Of a stretch of DNA of 64,000 nucleotides, positions 1 through 8,670 are shown one piece after another. Source of the DNA: Thioploca ingrica. Its GTDB lineage: Bacteria > Pseudomonadota > Gammaproteobacteria > Beggiatoales > Beggiatoaceae. How positions within the stretch are numbered: the first letter of the stretch is position 1; every line of letters starts with the position of its first letter. Below the pieces are notes generated by a model, which was not told the origin of the DNA, did no database searches, and saw only the letters and a program-made list of their open reading frames with translations. The stretch spans positions 4,340,001-4,404,000 of the forward strand of contig AP014633.1 in assembly GCA_000828835.1 (NCBI GenBank), read 5' to 3'. A program made the translations under genes and the position numbers.

Positions 1-314
1 GATTTGAATAGAAAAAACGCGACCGGCGTGGTTGCCAATTCATTATCCGGGTCGTCTGAGCAAAATCCCCGAAAAATGAGCATCTCGTAATGCGGCATGG
101 TATCGAAGTAGGGCGGATGTGCAAAATTAAGACTATCACGCACATGACGCTCGTGAATCTCGAAGTCATTTCCCAGAGTCGCTTTTAGCTTCTCCACCCA
201 ATTCGGTTCCAGATGGCGATCAAAATCTAACCATACAAAACCATCGGTAGAAATTGGTTGCGGAGAATTTACTATATAAGGTGCTTGGTTGGTCGGAAAA
301 AATATTAATTCCAT
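1..314 (-). CDS. CorA-like divalent metal transporter, N-terminal part (runs off window)
   Basis: The minus strand is open from an ATG at 314 to the window edge (104 residues, 3' end missing). The segment with SLNFAHPPYFDTM at about residues 61-73 followed by HYEMLIFRGF resembles the cytoplasmic N-terminal domain of CorA/ZntB-family magnesium, cobalt or zinc transporters, where an alpha/beta domain precedes two C-terminal membrane helices with a GMN motif. Those helices lie outside the window, so the family call rests on the N-terminal domain only and the ion cannot be given. It is transcribed away from the Septu genes that start at 410; the 95-bp gap holds both starts. Confidence 0.6.
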   Translation of the reverse strand, partial: MELIFFPTNQAPYIVNSPQPISTDGFVWLDFDRHLEPNWVEKLKATLGNDFEIHERHVRDSLNFAHPPYFDTMPHYEMLIFRGFCSDDPDNELATTPVAFFLFK

Positions 315-409
315 AGTCACTCATTGGTTAATTAAAAGGGACAACATCCGGAAACGAGTGTATATTTATTGTGTAAAATCATACAATAACTTTGGAGATT
401 ATTATAGAT

Positions 410-1696
410 ATGGATCCAGAACCAAATGAGATCTTCCAAGTAAAAAAGCTTAAATTAGAAAATTTTCGAGGCTTTGAGCAAGTTGAATTAGAATTTCATC
501 GAAATTTAACGGTTTTAATAGGCGACAATGGTACTGGGAAAACAGCTATTTTAGATTGTCTTGCTATTTTGTTAACTAATTTTTCAAAACGGATTCTTAG
601 AATAAAAAACGATTTTGAAGAAAATATTAACATTTTAGATATTAAACAAGATAAACTTAAAACCACTGATGAAATTTATTTGTTAATAGAACATAAACAA
701 GAAAAAGTAGAAATGAAATGGAGTATCAGTTTTAATAAAAACTACGGATCTGATAGTTACCTTCAAGGTCTTGATATTTTACAAGGTGTTCCAAAACCAT
801 GGTATACAAATAATGAAGAAAACCTCCCTATTCTGATTTACTACCCTACCAGTACGGCTGCACTAATTAACTTCATTGATTTCAAAAATGCCCGAGATGA
901 TTTTAGAACTGACATCTTGACCATTTATGACCATGCTTTAGACAAAAAAGCTTTTAATTTTACTTATTTCTTTGAATGGTACCGTTGGCAGGAAAATATT
1001 GAAAAACAACTCGGTAAGAATCCGACGCTTGACCAAGTACGCCAAGCTATCTATAGCCTACTTAGTGATGATCATAATCAATTTACTAACTTGGCTATTA
1101 ATTGGCTCAATAATCCGAGTGGAGAAATGCTCATTCAAAAAAATGCGACGGTTTTAAATATTAACCAATTATCATCTGGGGAAAAAACTTTACTCGCCTT
1201 AGTTGCTGATTTGGCACGGCGTTTAGCGATTGCTAATCCGCATCGAGAGCAGCCATTAACTGGTAATGGTATTGTTTTAATTGATGAAATCGATTTGCAT
1301 TTACACCCACGTTGGCAGCGGCGTGTTATTCCTCAATTAAGCAAAATTTTCCCCAATTGTCAATTGATTGTGACGACGCATTCGCCGTTGGTGCTAAGTC
1401 AGGTAAAGCCTGAAAATGTCGTTATTTTGGAAAATTTTCAGGTGGTCAAAAATACACCTCATACTTTTGGCAGAGATAATAATTCTATTCTTTATGAGTT
1501 AATGGCTGTTAAACAGCGTCCGGATGACATGCAAAAACAGCTTGATAAAGTTTACGAATTGCTGGATGAGGGTAACAAAGCAGCCGCTCAAGAATTATTA
1601 AAACAACTTTCCCAAGATTTAGGTGAAAATGATACAGCTATAGTAAGAGCTTATCATCATTTGGCTTTTATGGATGAGGCAGATGAAACAGATTGA
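410..1696 (+). CDS. ptuA: Septu-type defence ATPase (PtuA-like)
   Basis: ABC/SMC-like AAA ATPase of 428 residues. It starts KKLKLENFRGFEQ, has Walker A GDNGTGKT at about residues 38-45, ABC signature LSSGEK at about 253, Walker B IVLIDEIDLHLHP at about 288, and an H-loop TTHSPLVLSQ. This is the RecF/OLD-like layout of PtuA, the ATPase of the two-gene Septu anti-phage system, in which it complexes with the HNH nuclease PtuB. The frame is open from a TTG at 392, but the ATG at 410 has GGAG at 394-397 upstream and is preferred. The 3' end overlaps ptuB by 23 bp, so the two are translationally coupled. No reverse transcriptase is nearby, which argues against a retron carrying the same effector pair. 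Confidence 0.8.
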   Translation: MDPEPNEIFQVKKLKLENFRGFEQVELEFHRNLTVLIGDNGTGKTAILDCLAILLTNFSKRILRIKNDFEENINILDIKQDKLKTTDEIYLLIEHKQEKVEMKWSISFNKNYGSDSYLQGLDILQGVPKPWYTNNEENLPILIYYPTSTAALINFIDFKNARDDFRTDILTIYDHALDKKAFNFTYFFEWYRWQENIEKQLGKNPTLDQVRQAIYSLLSDDHNQFTNLAINWLNNPSGEMLIQKNATVLNINQLSSGEKTLLALVADLARRLAIANPHREQPLTGNGIVLIDEIDLHLHPRWQRRVIPQLSKIFPNCQLIVTTHSPLVLSQVKPENVVILENFQVVKNTPHTFGRDNNSILYELMAVKQRPDDMQKQLDKVYELLDEGNKAAAQELLKQLSQDLGENDTAIVRAYHHLAFMDEADETD

Positions 1697-2324
1697 GAAA
1701 AGTAAAGAGCCAGCTTCATTATTAGCCCATCGCAAAAAAATTCATTCGAATTATGACAATTATCCAGAAAAGGATGAATTGCGGGATTATTTATTAAAAG
1801 AACAAGGTCAGATCTGTTGTTATTGTATGCAACGTATTAGCAAGGAAAATATGAAAGTTGAACATTGGCAACCTCAAAGTAAATATCCGGAGAAACAATT
1901 AGATTATCAAAATTTATTAGCGGCTTGTCGAGGAAACGAGGGTGAACCAAAACATCTTCAACATTGTGATACCCATAAGAGTGAACAAGAAATGATTCTT
2001 AATCCGCTTGATAAATTAATAAAATCTATAAAATATAGAAAAGATGGCAGAATATACTCTGATGATCCCAACATCGATCAAGATCTCAATAAAATCCTGA
2101 ATCTAAATACACAAACCTTAGTCAATAATCGCGCAGCAATTATGGATGACGTGATACAAAATCTTACCAACCTAAAAGGCAACAAAGCCGATTGGGCGGT
2201 TGCCCATGTCAAAAGAAAAATTCAACAATATGAAACTAAAACCGCTGGTAAATATCATCCTTATTGCCAAGTAATCATTTACTTTCTTAACAAACGCTTT
2301 GCTCAAGAATTAGGTTATTTTTAA
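1674..2324 (+). CDS. ptuB: Septu-type HNH endonuclease (PtuB-like, TIGR02646 family)
   Basis: A 216-residue HNH nuclease: Cys48-x2-Cys51 (ICCYC), VEHWQP with the catalytic-type His64, then a second zinc pair around Cys85 and Cys98, and NPLD at 110-113. The arrangement matches the HNH proteins found with Septu and with retron Ec78-type effectors (TIGR02646). In Septu the ATPase holds the nuclease in check until phage infection; the protein is expected to cut nucleic acid in the cytoplasm. An in-frame ATG at 1683 with GAGG just before it is an alternative start. The stop is only 2 nt before the next gene. Confidence 0.8.
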   Translation: MRQMKQIEKSKEPASLLAHRKKIHSNYDNYPEKDELRDYLLKEQGQICCYCMQRISKENMKVEHWQPQSKYPEKQLDYQNLLAACRGNEGEPKHLQHCDTHKSEQEMILNPLDKLIKSIKYRKDGRIYSDDPNIDQDLNKILNLNTQTLVNNRAAIMDDVIQNLTNLKGNKADWAVAHVKRKIQQYETKTAGKYHPYCQVIIYFLNKRFAQELGYF

Positions 2325-2326
2325 TT

Positions 2327-4108
2327 ATGTGCGGTATCTGTGGCGAACTTCGATTTGACGGTAACCTCCCCGTTTTCAATACCCTGTCTACCATGATGAA
2401 TAAACTGGCACGACGGGGACCAGATGATTTTGGACATTTTATTCAAGGAGCTATTGGCTTAGGACATCGACGCTTAGCCATCATTGACTTATCTAATCGT
2501 GCTCATCAACCGATGGTAGATGAGGAATTAGGACTGGTTTTAGTTTTCAATGGCACCATTTACAACTATCGAGAATTACGGCGAAATTTATTAGCTGAAG
2601 GTTACTCTTTTCACTCAGAAAGTGACACTGAAATTATCCTGAAAGCTTACGCTCGATGGGGTGAAGATTGTGTGACTCATCTCCAAGGCATGTTTGCTTT
2701 TGGCTTATGGGATTCTCATCAACAACAACTGTTACTCGCCCGCGATCGGCTGGGTATTAAACCATTATATTTCAGCCAAACGGCTCACTTTCTCCGTTTT
2801 GCTTCTACCTTACCGGCGTTATTAGCGGCTGGGGAAGTTAATACTCAAATTGATCCGATTGCGTTACATCATCATTTAACCCTCCATGCCGTGGTACCGG
2901 CGCCACGCACGCTATTACAAGGTGTCCGCAAAGTTGCGCCAGGAACGACTTTAACCTGTAGTCAGCAAAATCAAGCGGGGCGGTCAAAACGTTATTGGCA
3001 ATTGCGTGCCACTCGTCCAGAACAACCGAAAAATGAAGCTGAATGGCTAGAGATGACGCATTCTAGCTTGCAAGCCGCTGTTAACAGTCATCGGCTAGCG
3101 GCAGATGTCCCCGTGGGAGTGTTACTATCGGGGGGATTGGATTCTAGTTTGTTAGTTGGATTATTAGCAGAGCAAGGCAATATAGAAAACCTCTTCACCT
3201 TTTCAATCGGTTTTGAAGATACCCCAGAAGAACGAGGCAGTGAGTTTGAATATTCTGATCAAGTGGTCGCCCGGTATCGTACTCATCACCATCGTTATAG
3301 GATACCCAATCATCAAGTTTTAGAACGCTTACCCGAAGCGATTGCGGCGATGTCTGAACCGATGGTTGGGCAAGATGCGGTCGCATTTTATCTGCTGTCA
3401 GAATACGTTTCCAAAACGGTAAAAGTAGTTCAAAGCGGACAAGGTGCCGATGAAGTCTTTGCTGGCTATTTTTGGTATCCATTGATGCAGTCGGCGCTAG
3501 GTTCGGATTTAGAACGTTTCCGACCGTATTATTTTGATCGCACTCATACTGAATTTCTACAAACCGTCCATCCAGATTATCATGGCGAAGATTATACCTC
3601 ACAAATAGTTGCTGAGTTGCTAGCAGAAGAGGGCGCTGAAACTTTTTTAGATAAAGTCTTGCGGATGGATGTCACTACTTTGATTGTCGATGATCCGGTT
3701 AAACGAGTGGATAATATGACGATGGCATGGGGTTTAGAAGCACGCGTTCCCTTTTTAGATCATCATTTAGTTGAAATAGCGGCGACTATCCCACCTGAAT
3801 TAAAATTGCGCCAACAGGGTAAATATCCCTTAAAAGCAATGGCTCGTCGTCTGTTACCGGCGGCGGTAATCGATCGTCCCAAGGGTTATTTTCCAGTACC
3901 GGCTTTAAAATATGTGCGTGGTCCCTTTTTAGAATGGATGCGAGCAGTATTAAATTCAACCGCTTGCCAGCAACGCCAACTATTTCAACGCGATTATATT
4001 AATTTATTGTTAGCGGCACCAGAGCAGTATATGACGCCATTGCAAGGCAGTCAGTTATGGCATTTAGCTTTATTAGAAAAATGGTTACAAATTCAGGTTG
4101 ATACCTAA
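2327..4108 (+). CDS. asnO: Asparagine-synthase-like amidotransferase, probably N-acetylglutaminylglutamine amidotransferase
   Basis: A 593-residue class II glutamine amidotransferase. Cys2 is the nucleophile (MCGICGELRFDG), RRGPDDFG and NGTIYNYREL shape the glutaminase site, and the synthetase half has the PP-loop SGGLDSSL near residue 268 and QSGQGADEVFAGY near 370. The VVPAPRTLLQGVRK and QGADEVFAGYFWYP stretches fit the subfamily that amidates N-acetylglutaminylglutamine, an osmoprotectant dipeptide, better than housekeeping AsnB. The usual partner (N-acetyltransferase/ATP-grasp ngg) is not next to it, so the substrate is an inference. It starts 2 nt after ptuB and may be co-transcribed with the defence pair. 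Confidence 0.75.
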   Translation: MCGICGELRFDGNLPVFNTLSTMMNKLARRGPDDFGHFIQGAIGLGHRRLAIIDLSNRAHQPMVDEELGLVLVFNGTIYNYRELRRNLLAEGYSFHSESDTEIILKAYARWGEDCVTHLQGMFAFGLWDSHQQQLLLARDRLGIKPLYFSQTAHFLRFASTLPALLAAGEVNTQIDPIALHHHLTLHAVVPAPRTLLQGVRKVAPGTTLTCSQQNQAGRSKRYWQLRATRPEQPKNEAEWLEMTHSSLQAAVNSHRLAADVPVGVLLSGGLDSSLLVGLLAEQGNIENLFTFSIGFEDTPEERGSEFEYSDQVVARYRTHHHRYRIPNHQVLERLPEAIAAMSEPMVGQDAVAFYLLSEYVSKTVKVVQSGQGADEVFAGYFWYPLMQSALGSDLERFRPYYFDRTHTEFLQTVHPDYHGEDYTSQIVAELLAEEGAETFLDKVLRMDVTTLIVDDPVKRVDNMTMAWGLEARVPFLDHHLVEIAATIPPELKLRQQGKYPLKAMARRLLPAAVIDRPKGYFPVPALKYVRGPFLEWMRAVLNSTACQQRQLFQRDYINLLLAAPEQYMTPLQGSQLWHLALLEKWLQIQVDT

Positions 4109-4112
4109 TTAA

Positions 4113-4199
4113 GACGCTGGTACAGAATTGCTTTATGAAGTGAAAAATATTTTGTCGGACATCGCTCATTTCGATTATGCTATTGAAAATGGCTATTAA
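4113..4199 (+). other. Possible gene fragment after asnO (28 codons, no start)
   Basis: Between asnO and the next gene, one frame reads 28 residues (AGTELLYEVKNIL and onward to AIENGY) to a TAA at 4197-4199, directly preceded by an in-frame stop and without a start codon. The composition is protein-like, so it may be the tail of a decayed gene, but it is short enough to be chance. Confidence 0.2.
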
Positions 4200-4237
4200 T
4201 GCCCAAATCAATTTTCTGAATTAGAAGGTATTTTGTT

Positions 4238-4936
4238 ATGAACCGGCAATTTTCGGACTACACGACTGAAATAGAAAAAGCGAATCTTTCCTTACTGGCA
4301 GATAAGGCGACTGATTCCACTACTTATTCTCATGCGTTGTATGAATTAGGTCGGGAATTAGGGCGCGTTTTAGCCGAGCAGGTAAATGATAAGAAAAAAA
4401 GTGTCTGCGTTGCTTGTAGCGTTGAAGATGCTGATTATTTAACAACCGGTGTAATAGAAAGCTTAACCAGCGCATCATTAGAGGTATCGCTAGCTTGTTT
4501 TTGGAATCAGAGACAGAGACAACATGGTTTATCAATGGCACCCATTGTGAGGAAATACCGCGAACCCAATGTTGATCATGCCAAAATTCTTATCATGGTA
4601 AAATCCGTGATATCCGGTACGTATGTTGTAAAAACCAACTTAACTCATCTTATTCAGACTTTACAACCTGACAATATATTTGTGGTCGCACCAGTTATAC
4701 ATAAAGAGGCTCCTCATAAATTAAGCCAAGAATTTCCTCAGTCTATTACCAATAAGTTTCACTATGTTTATTTCGCAACAGATACTGAAAAACAAGCAAA
4801 CGGTGATCTCATTCCAGGGGTAGGCAGTCATGTTTATCAGCGATTGGGTTTTAAAGATCAAGCGGATAAAAACAAATTTACCCCTAAATTGGTTAAAAGT
4901 CGTAGCGCTTTGTTAAAGACGGGTGTAACACGGTAA
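4238..4936 (+). CDS. Hypothetical protein, possible phosphoribosyltransferase-like fold
   Basis: 232 residues, not confidently recognised. The C-terminal part contains IPGVGSHVYQRLGF (about residues 191-204), recalling the end of uracil phosphoribosyltransferase-type domains, and AKILIMVKSVISGTYV (about 114-129) sits where a PRPP-binding loop would be. However, the acidic DD(X)TGGT signature is missing, so catalysis is doubtful. There is no signal peptide or membrane segment. The gene lies between asnO and a 60-bp remnant of an asnO 3' end (4937-4996), suggesting arrival with, or disruption by, a duplication. ATG at 4238 follows AGAAGG about 10 nt upstream. Confidence 0.55.
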   Translation: MNRQFSDYTTEIEKANLSLLADKATDSTTYSHALYELGRELGRVLAEQVNDKKKSVCVACSVEDADYLTTGVIESLTSASLEVSLACFWNQRQRQHGLSMAPIVRKYREPNVDHAKILIMVKSVISGTYVVKTNLTHLIQTLQPDNIFVVAPVIHKEAPHKLSQEFPQSITNKFHYVYFATDTEKQANGDLIPGVGSHVYQRLGFKDQADKNKFTPKLVKSRSALLKTGVTR

Positions 4937-4996
4937 CTACACCATACGCTAGCTTTATTAGAACAATGGTTACAAATCCAGGTTGACACCGAATAA
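4937..4996 (+). pseudogene. Remnant of a second asnO 3' end
   Basis: Directly after the stop of the preceding gene, 20 codons read LHHTLALLEQWLQIQVDTE and stop. This matches the last residues of asnO (HLALLEKWLQIQVDT, ending at 4108) in frame, including the stop position to within one codon. It is a leftover of a duplicated asnO copy, with substitutions at DNA level showing that the duplication is not recent. Confidence 0.75.
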
Positions 4997-5047
4997 CGGG
5001 TCAGTCAGTTACGCTTTACTCACAGCGATTTGGAGGACAACTCGACT

Positions 5048-5479
5048 ATGGAAGAATTATTAGAACTACGAGCGGCAATAGACCAACAACGTTATCCCGA
5101 TGCGCTCATTTTATTAGGCGAAATGGAAGAAATAAGCCGGGAAGATAAACTTCATAAAATTCGCAGTTATGTTATCATTTTATTAATTCATCTTATTAAA
5201 CAATCTGCTGAACAAAGAACGACTCGTTCCTGGGATTGTTCTATTGCGAATGCGGCTGAAGAAATTCAGTATGTTAACAAACGCAGAAAATTAGGTGGTT
5301 ACTATTTAAATCAAGCGGAATTAAAAGAGATCATTGCAGAAGCTTATCAAACTGCTTTGAGAAAATCAGCATTAGAAGCTTGTGAAGGTCAATATACCAC
5401 TGAACAATTAGCTAACCAAGTGAACCCTCTCATTATTCAGAATAATGCTTTGAAAATAATTGCAGAAATTGAAAAATAA
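5048..5479 (+). CDS. DUF29-like conserved hypothetical protein
   Basis: 143 residues when started at the ATG at 5048, which has GGAGG at 5032-5036; the frame is also open from a TTG at 5030 that lies on that Shine-Dalgarno and is not credible. The pattern ALILLGEMEEISRED, then ILLIHLIKQ, then TRSWDCSI resembles the DUF29 family abundant in cyanobacteria and filamentous sulfur bacteria. Function is unknown. It is mostly helical, soluble, with no signal peptide. It follows the asnO remnant and precedes ubiA by about 100 bp. Confidence 0.6.
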   Translation: MEELLELRAAIDQQRYPDALILLGEMEEISREDKLHKIRSYVIILLIHLIKQSAEQRTTRSWDCSIANAAEEIQYVNKRRKLGGYYLNQAELKEIIAEAYQTALRKSALEACEGQYTTEQLANQVNPLIIQNNALKIIAEIEK

Positions 5480-5585
5480 TGGCGGTTAAAAGGGATTATC
5501 GTCATCTCCAATACTCCATTAATTTTGCTTAGGTACTTCAGATTTAATTCGTCATACCTGCACCTCAATCCTAGTTCAGAACTTT

Positions 5586-6446
5586 ATGATGCTAGAACGA
5601 TTTTACCAATACGCCTTATTAATGCGGTTACACCGTCCGATTGGAATCTACCTATTATTATGGCCTACTTTATGGGCATTATGGATAGCGAGCAACGGTT
5701 ATCCGGACATTACCGTTGCAATGGTATTCATTTTAGGGGTTATATTAATGCGTTCAGCGGGTTGCGTGATTAATGATTATGCTGATCGCCACATTGATCC
5801 CCATGTTGGTCGTACTCGAGAACGCCCATTAGCAGCGGGACAAGTGAGTGAACGTGAAGCCTTAACTCTATTTATTATCTTATGCTTACTGGCATTAGCT
5901 TTAGTTTTATTAATGAATTGGTTGACGATTGCGTTATCCGTCGTAGCCGCGTTGCTCGCCGCCACTTATCCTTTTACTAAACGGTATACTTATTGGCCTC
6001 AAGTTTATTTAGGATTTGCCTTTGGTTGGTCAATTCCAATGGCTTTCGCCGCTCAAACCGGAACGGTACCCCCTTTAGCTTGGTTATTGTTTATAATCAA
6101 TGTACTATGGACAATTGCTTATGATACTTTATATGCGATGGTTGATCGAGAAGATGATTTAATGATTGGGGTCAAATCAACCGCTATTTTATTCGGTCAA
6201 GCGGATAAAGTGATGGTAGCGGCTTTGCATATCACCGTCTTAGGGTTATTATTATGGGTAGGACAACAACTTTATTTCGGTAAGCTTTATCATTTGGGAC
6301 TATTAATCGCCGCTAGTTTAGCTATCTACCAACAATGGCTTATCAGAGATCGCCAACCGACTCACTGTTTTCAAGCTTTCTTAAATAATCATTGGTTGGG
6401 TGCTGCTATTTTTATGGGTATTGCTACCGATTATTATTGGGGATAA
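5586..6446 (+). CDS. ubiA: 4-hydroxybenzoate polyprenyltransferase
   Basis: 286-residue integral membrane prenyltransferase of ubiquinone synthesis, attaching the polyprenyl tail to 4-hydroxybenzoate. It has [19 protein letters not shown] near the N-terminus, the first Asp-rich motif N63-D-x-x-D67 with D71, and the second D180-x6-D187 ([12 protein letters not shown]) that bind Mg-pyrophosphate. About eight hydrophobic helices are visible and length is normal for the family. Start is the ATG at 5586 or 5589; no strong Shine-Dalgarno is seen. The downstream protease ATG lies 4 nt after its stop, suggesting an operon. Confidence 0.95.
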   Translation: MMLERFYQYALLMRLHRPIGIYLLLWPTLWALWIASNGYPDITVAMVFILGVILMRSAGCVINDYADRHIDPHVGRTRERPLAAGQVSEREALTLFIILCLLALALVLLMNWLTIALSVVAALLAATYPFTKRYTYWPQVYLGFAFGWSIPMAFAAQTGTVPPLAWLLFIINVLWTIAYDTLYAMVDREDDLMIGVKSTAILFGQADKVMVAALHITVLGLLLWVGQQLYFGKLYHLGLLIAASLAIYQQWLIRDRQPTHCFQAFLNNHWLGAAIFMGIATDYYWG

Positions 6447-6450
6447 AACC

Positions 6451-7557
6451 ATGCGTCTACTTTTCTCAATATCTTTTTTACTTATTTTAAGTGTACAAAC
6501 AACTACCGCAGCCACGCCACGCATTATCAATGGCACCAGAGCAAAAACCGGGCAATGGCCATGGATGGTTGCTATTCTCGAGAGTGATAGCTCGTCTCCG
6601 TCGGAAGGGCAATTTTGTGCGGGTAGCTTAATTCATCCTGCTTGGGTACTGACTTCAGCGCATTGTACTGAGGGGGAAACGGTTCATAGCATCAAAGTAC
6701 TATTAGGTAGAGATACACTGAGTGATAAACAACCGGGTGAAATTGATGAACAACCGGGTGAAATTATTGAAATTAAACAAATTATAACACATCCTGATTA
6801 TGACCATGATCCAGAAAATCCCTCTGCGGATATCGCCTTATTAGAATTAGCCAAGCCTTCTACTCAACCTATCTTACGAATAGCGGAGCGTTATAGCGAT
6901 TTAACTCAACCTGGCAAATTAGCCACCATCATCGGTTGGGGAGCCACCAAAGCTAGCCGCTATAATCCAAAATATGCAGACAGTTTACAACAAGCAACCA
7001 TACCGATTGTTTCCAATGAAGTCTGTAATTCACCTTGGTCATACAATGGTGATATTCAAGAAACGATGCTTTGTGCTGGATTTAAAGCCGGTGGTATAGA
7101 TGCTTGTACTGGAGACAGTGGTGGTCCGTTAGTAATAAAAACAGACTTGGGTTGGCAACAAATCGGCACGGTCAGTTGGGGAGAAGGCTGTGCTTTACCT
7201 AACTATTATGGTGTTTATAGCCGGGTACCCTTATTTCAAGAATATATTACTCAAACGATATGCAAAACCGAAGACCTATTACTGCCACCGACCTTACAAA
7301 TTGAAGTAACCGAACAGCAAGTAACCGCCTCCTGGACAACCGTCAACCATGCTGAAGGTTATCAATTTTACTATGCGCCTTATTCTGCTCCAGTCACTGA
7401 GGTCACTTTCAATAACATCCATAGCTTTGATATCGGTAAACAGACTTCTTTCAGTGCCATTTTAAAAAGTGGAACTCATTTTTACATTGCTATCCAAGCG
7501 TATCGAGGTAATTGTTATAGTGCTCGTTCTAATGTGGGTACGATTCTTATTCCTTAA
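6451..7557 (+). CDS. Secreted trypsin-like serine protease (S1A) with C-terminal Fn3-like domain
   Basis: 368 residues from the ATG at 6451, which has GGGG just upstream; the frame is also open from 6400 inside ubiA. Residues 1-20 form a signal peptide, followed by RIING at 24-28, the zymogen activation site. The catalytic triad is His71 (TSAHC), Asp127 (DIALLEL) and Ser223 (GDSGGPL). Asp217, six residues before the Ser, gives trypsin specificity for Lys/Arg. Residues from about 285 to the end form a beta-rich domain like fibronectin type III. There is a short internal duplication (QPGEIDEQPGEI, 94-105). Chymotrypsin-fold enzymes of this kind are much commoner in animals than in bacteria; a predatory, nutritional or defensive role is open. 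Confidence 0.9.
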   Translation: MRLLFSISFLLILSVQTTTAATPRIINGTRAKTGQWPWMVAILESDSSSPSEGQFCAGSLIHPAWVLTSAHCTEGETVHSIKVLLGRDTLSDKQPGEIDEQPGEIIEIKQIITHPDYDHDPENPSADIALLELAKPSTQPILRIAERYSDLTQPGKLATIIGWGATKASRYNPKYADSLQQATIPIVSNEVCNSPWSYNGDIQETMLCAGFKAGGIDACTGDSGGPLVIKTDLGWQQIGTVSWGEGCALPNYYGVYSRVPLFQEYITQTICKTEDLLLPPTLQIEVTEQQVTASWTTVNHAEGYQFYYAPYSAPVTEVTFNNIHSFDIGKQTSFSAILKSGTHFYIAIQAYRGNCYSARSNVGTILIP

Positions 7558-7598
7558 CTCACGTTACTTACCCATTGAAGTTTCTGGATTAAAAGTTT

Positions 7599-8666
7599 TT
7601 AACTACGACAAGCCGCACAGTTTGAGTATATCTTACATTGATTATGATAACGATTAGGAAATTTAGCCTTTAATTGATATTCAATCACCGCACATTCATG
7701 CTCTTCATACGTGGTGGAAAAATGGTGACTGCCATCTCCTTTGGCTACAAAAAATAGCGTATCTCCTGGTTTGGGCTTAACCGCCGCTTCGAGAGCGGAT
7801 TTGCCAGGCATAGCAATGGGAGTAGGAGGTAACCCTTTGTTAATATAAGTGTTATAGGGACTATCCATTTTTAAATCTTGTTTACGAATATTGCCATCAA
7901 AGGTTTTGCCTAAGGCGTAAATCACCGTTGGATCAGTCTGTAATAACATGTTTTTTTTTAAGCGGCGTATAAATACCCCAGCAATAAGGGGACGTTCTTC
8001 AGCAACCGCCGTTTCTTTCTCAATAAGGGAGGCTAATACCAGAGCTTCATCTGGACTTTTCAAGGGTAAATCTTGATCTCGTTGCTTCCAAGCCGCTTTT
8101 AATTTTGCCTGCATCACTTTATAAGCCCGTTGCAAAAACTCAACATCGGTGGTTCTGGTTGGAAAAAGATAAGTATCTGGATAAAAACGTCCTTCCGGAT
8201 GTTGTTTCGGCCAACCCAGTTTTTCCATAATGGCATCATCACTACTTAATCCAGCGAGCGTTTGGATCAACTGCGGGTGGGCACGTACTGCAGTCATGAG
8301 TTGATAAAAATTCCAACCTTCGGGAATAGTCAAAGTGTATTGTATCGTTTTACCGCTAATCATAATATCTAGCAGTTGTTGTGGCGTGGTCCCGACGGGA
8401 ACTCGATACTCACCGGCTTTGATAAGATGTGCCCTTTTTTGGAAACGAGCTAAATTTACCCAAGCCAAAGCGGTGGGATAATCCAATAAACCTTTATCCA
8501 TTAAATCTTTAGCCACTTCCGATAAAGTTATATTAGATTCAACGACATAGTGAATGTCGTTAAAAAGAGGCAATGGGACAGTGAGGCGATATTTATACAG
8601 CCAATATCCACCTGCACCGACGATTGTCATAAACAATAATAAGAGGAGAAATAGGATTCTAAACAT
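7599..8666 (-). CDS. mltG: Endolytic murein transglycosylase
   Basis: 355 residues of the YceG/MltG family, an inner-membrane enzyme that cuts nascent peptidoglycan glycan strands. It has one N-terminal membrane anchor (about residues 2-22), a LysM-like region and the catalytic part with ASLIEKETAVAEER, whose Glu is catalytic, followed by QTDPTVIYALG and the YNTYINKGLPPTPI motif. The ATG at 8666 lies directly against a mobile element (8671-9082) that separates the gene from fabF, with which it is normally co-transcribed. No Shine-Dalgarno is visible upstream of this start, so expression may be altered. Confidence 0.93.
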   Translation of the reverse strand: MFRILFLLLLLFMTIVGAGGYWLYKYRLTVPLPLFNDIHYVVESNITLSEVAKDLMDKGLLDYPTALAWVNLARFQKRAHLIKAGEYRVPVGTTPQQLLDIMISGKTIQYTLTIPEGWNFYQLMTAVRAHPQLIQTLAGLSSDDAIMEKLGWPKQHPEGRFYPDTYLFPTRTTDVEFLQRAYKVMQAKLKAAWKQRDQDLPLKSPDEALVLASLIEKETAVAEERPLIAGVFIRRLKKNMLLQTDPTVIYALGKTFDGNIRKQDLKMDSPYNTYINKGLPPTPIAMPGKSALEAAVKPKPGDTLFFVAKGDGSHHFSTTYEEHECAVIEYQLKAKFPNRYHNQCKIYSNCAACRS

Positions 8667-8670
8667 TCAT

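Noticed and set aside
315..409. Retron ncRNA before ptuA
   Set aside because: Only 95 bp, no reverse transcriptase, and the neighbouring gene is a transporter.
3195..3602. Antisense open frame within asnO
   Set aside because: It lies opposite a conserved coding region, and its sequence is not protein-like.
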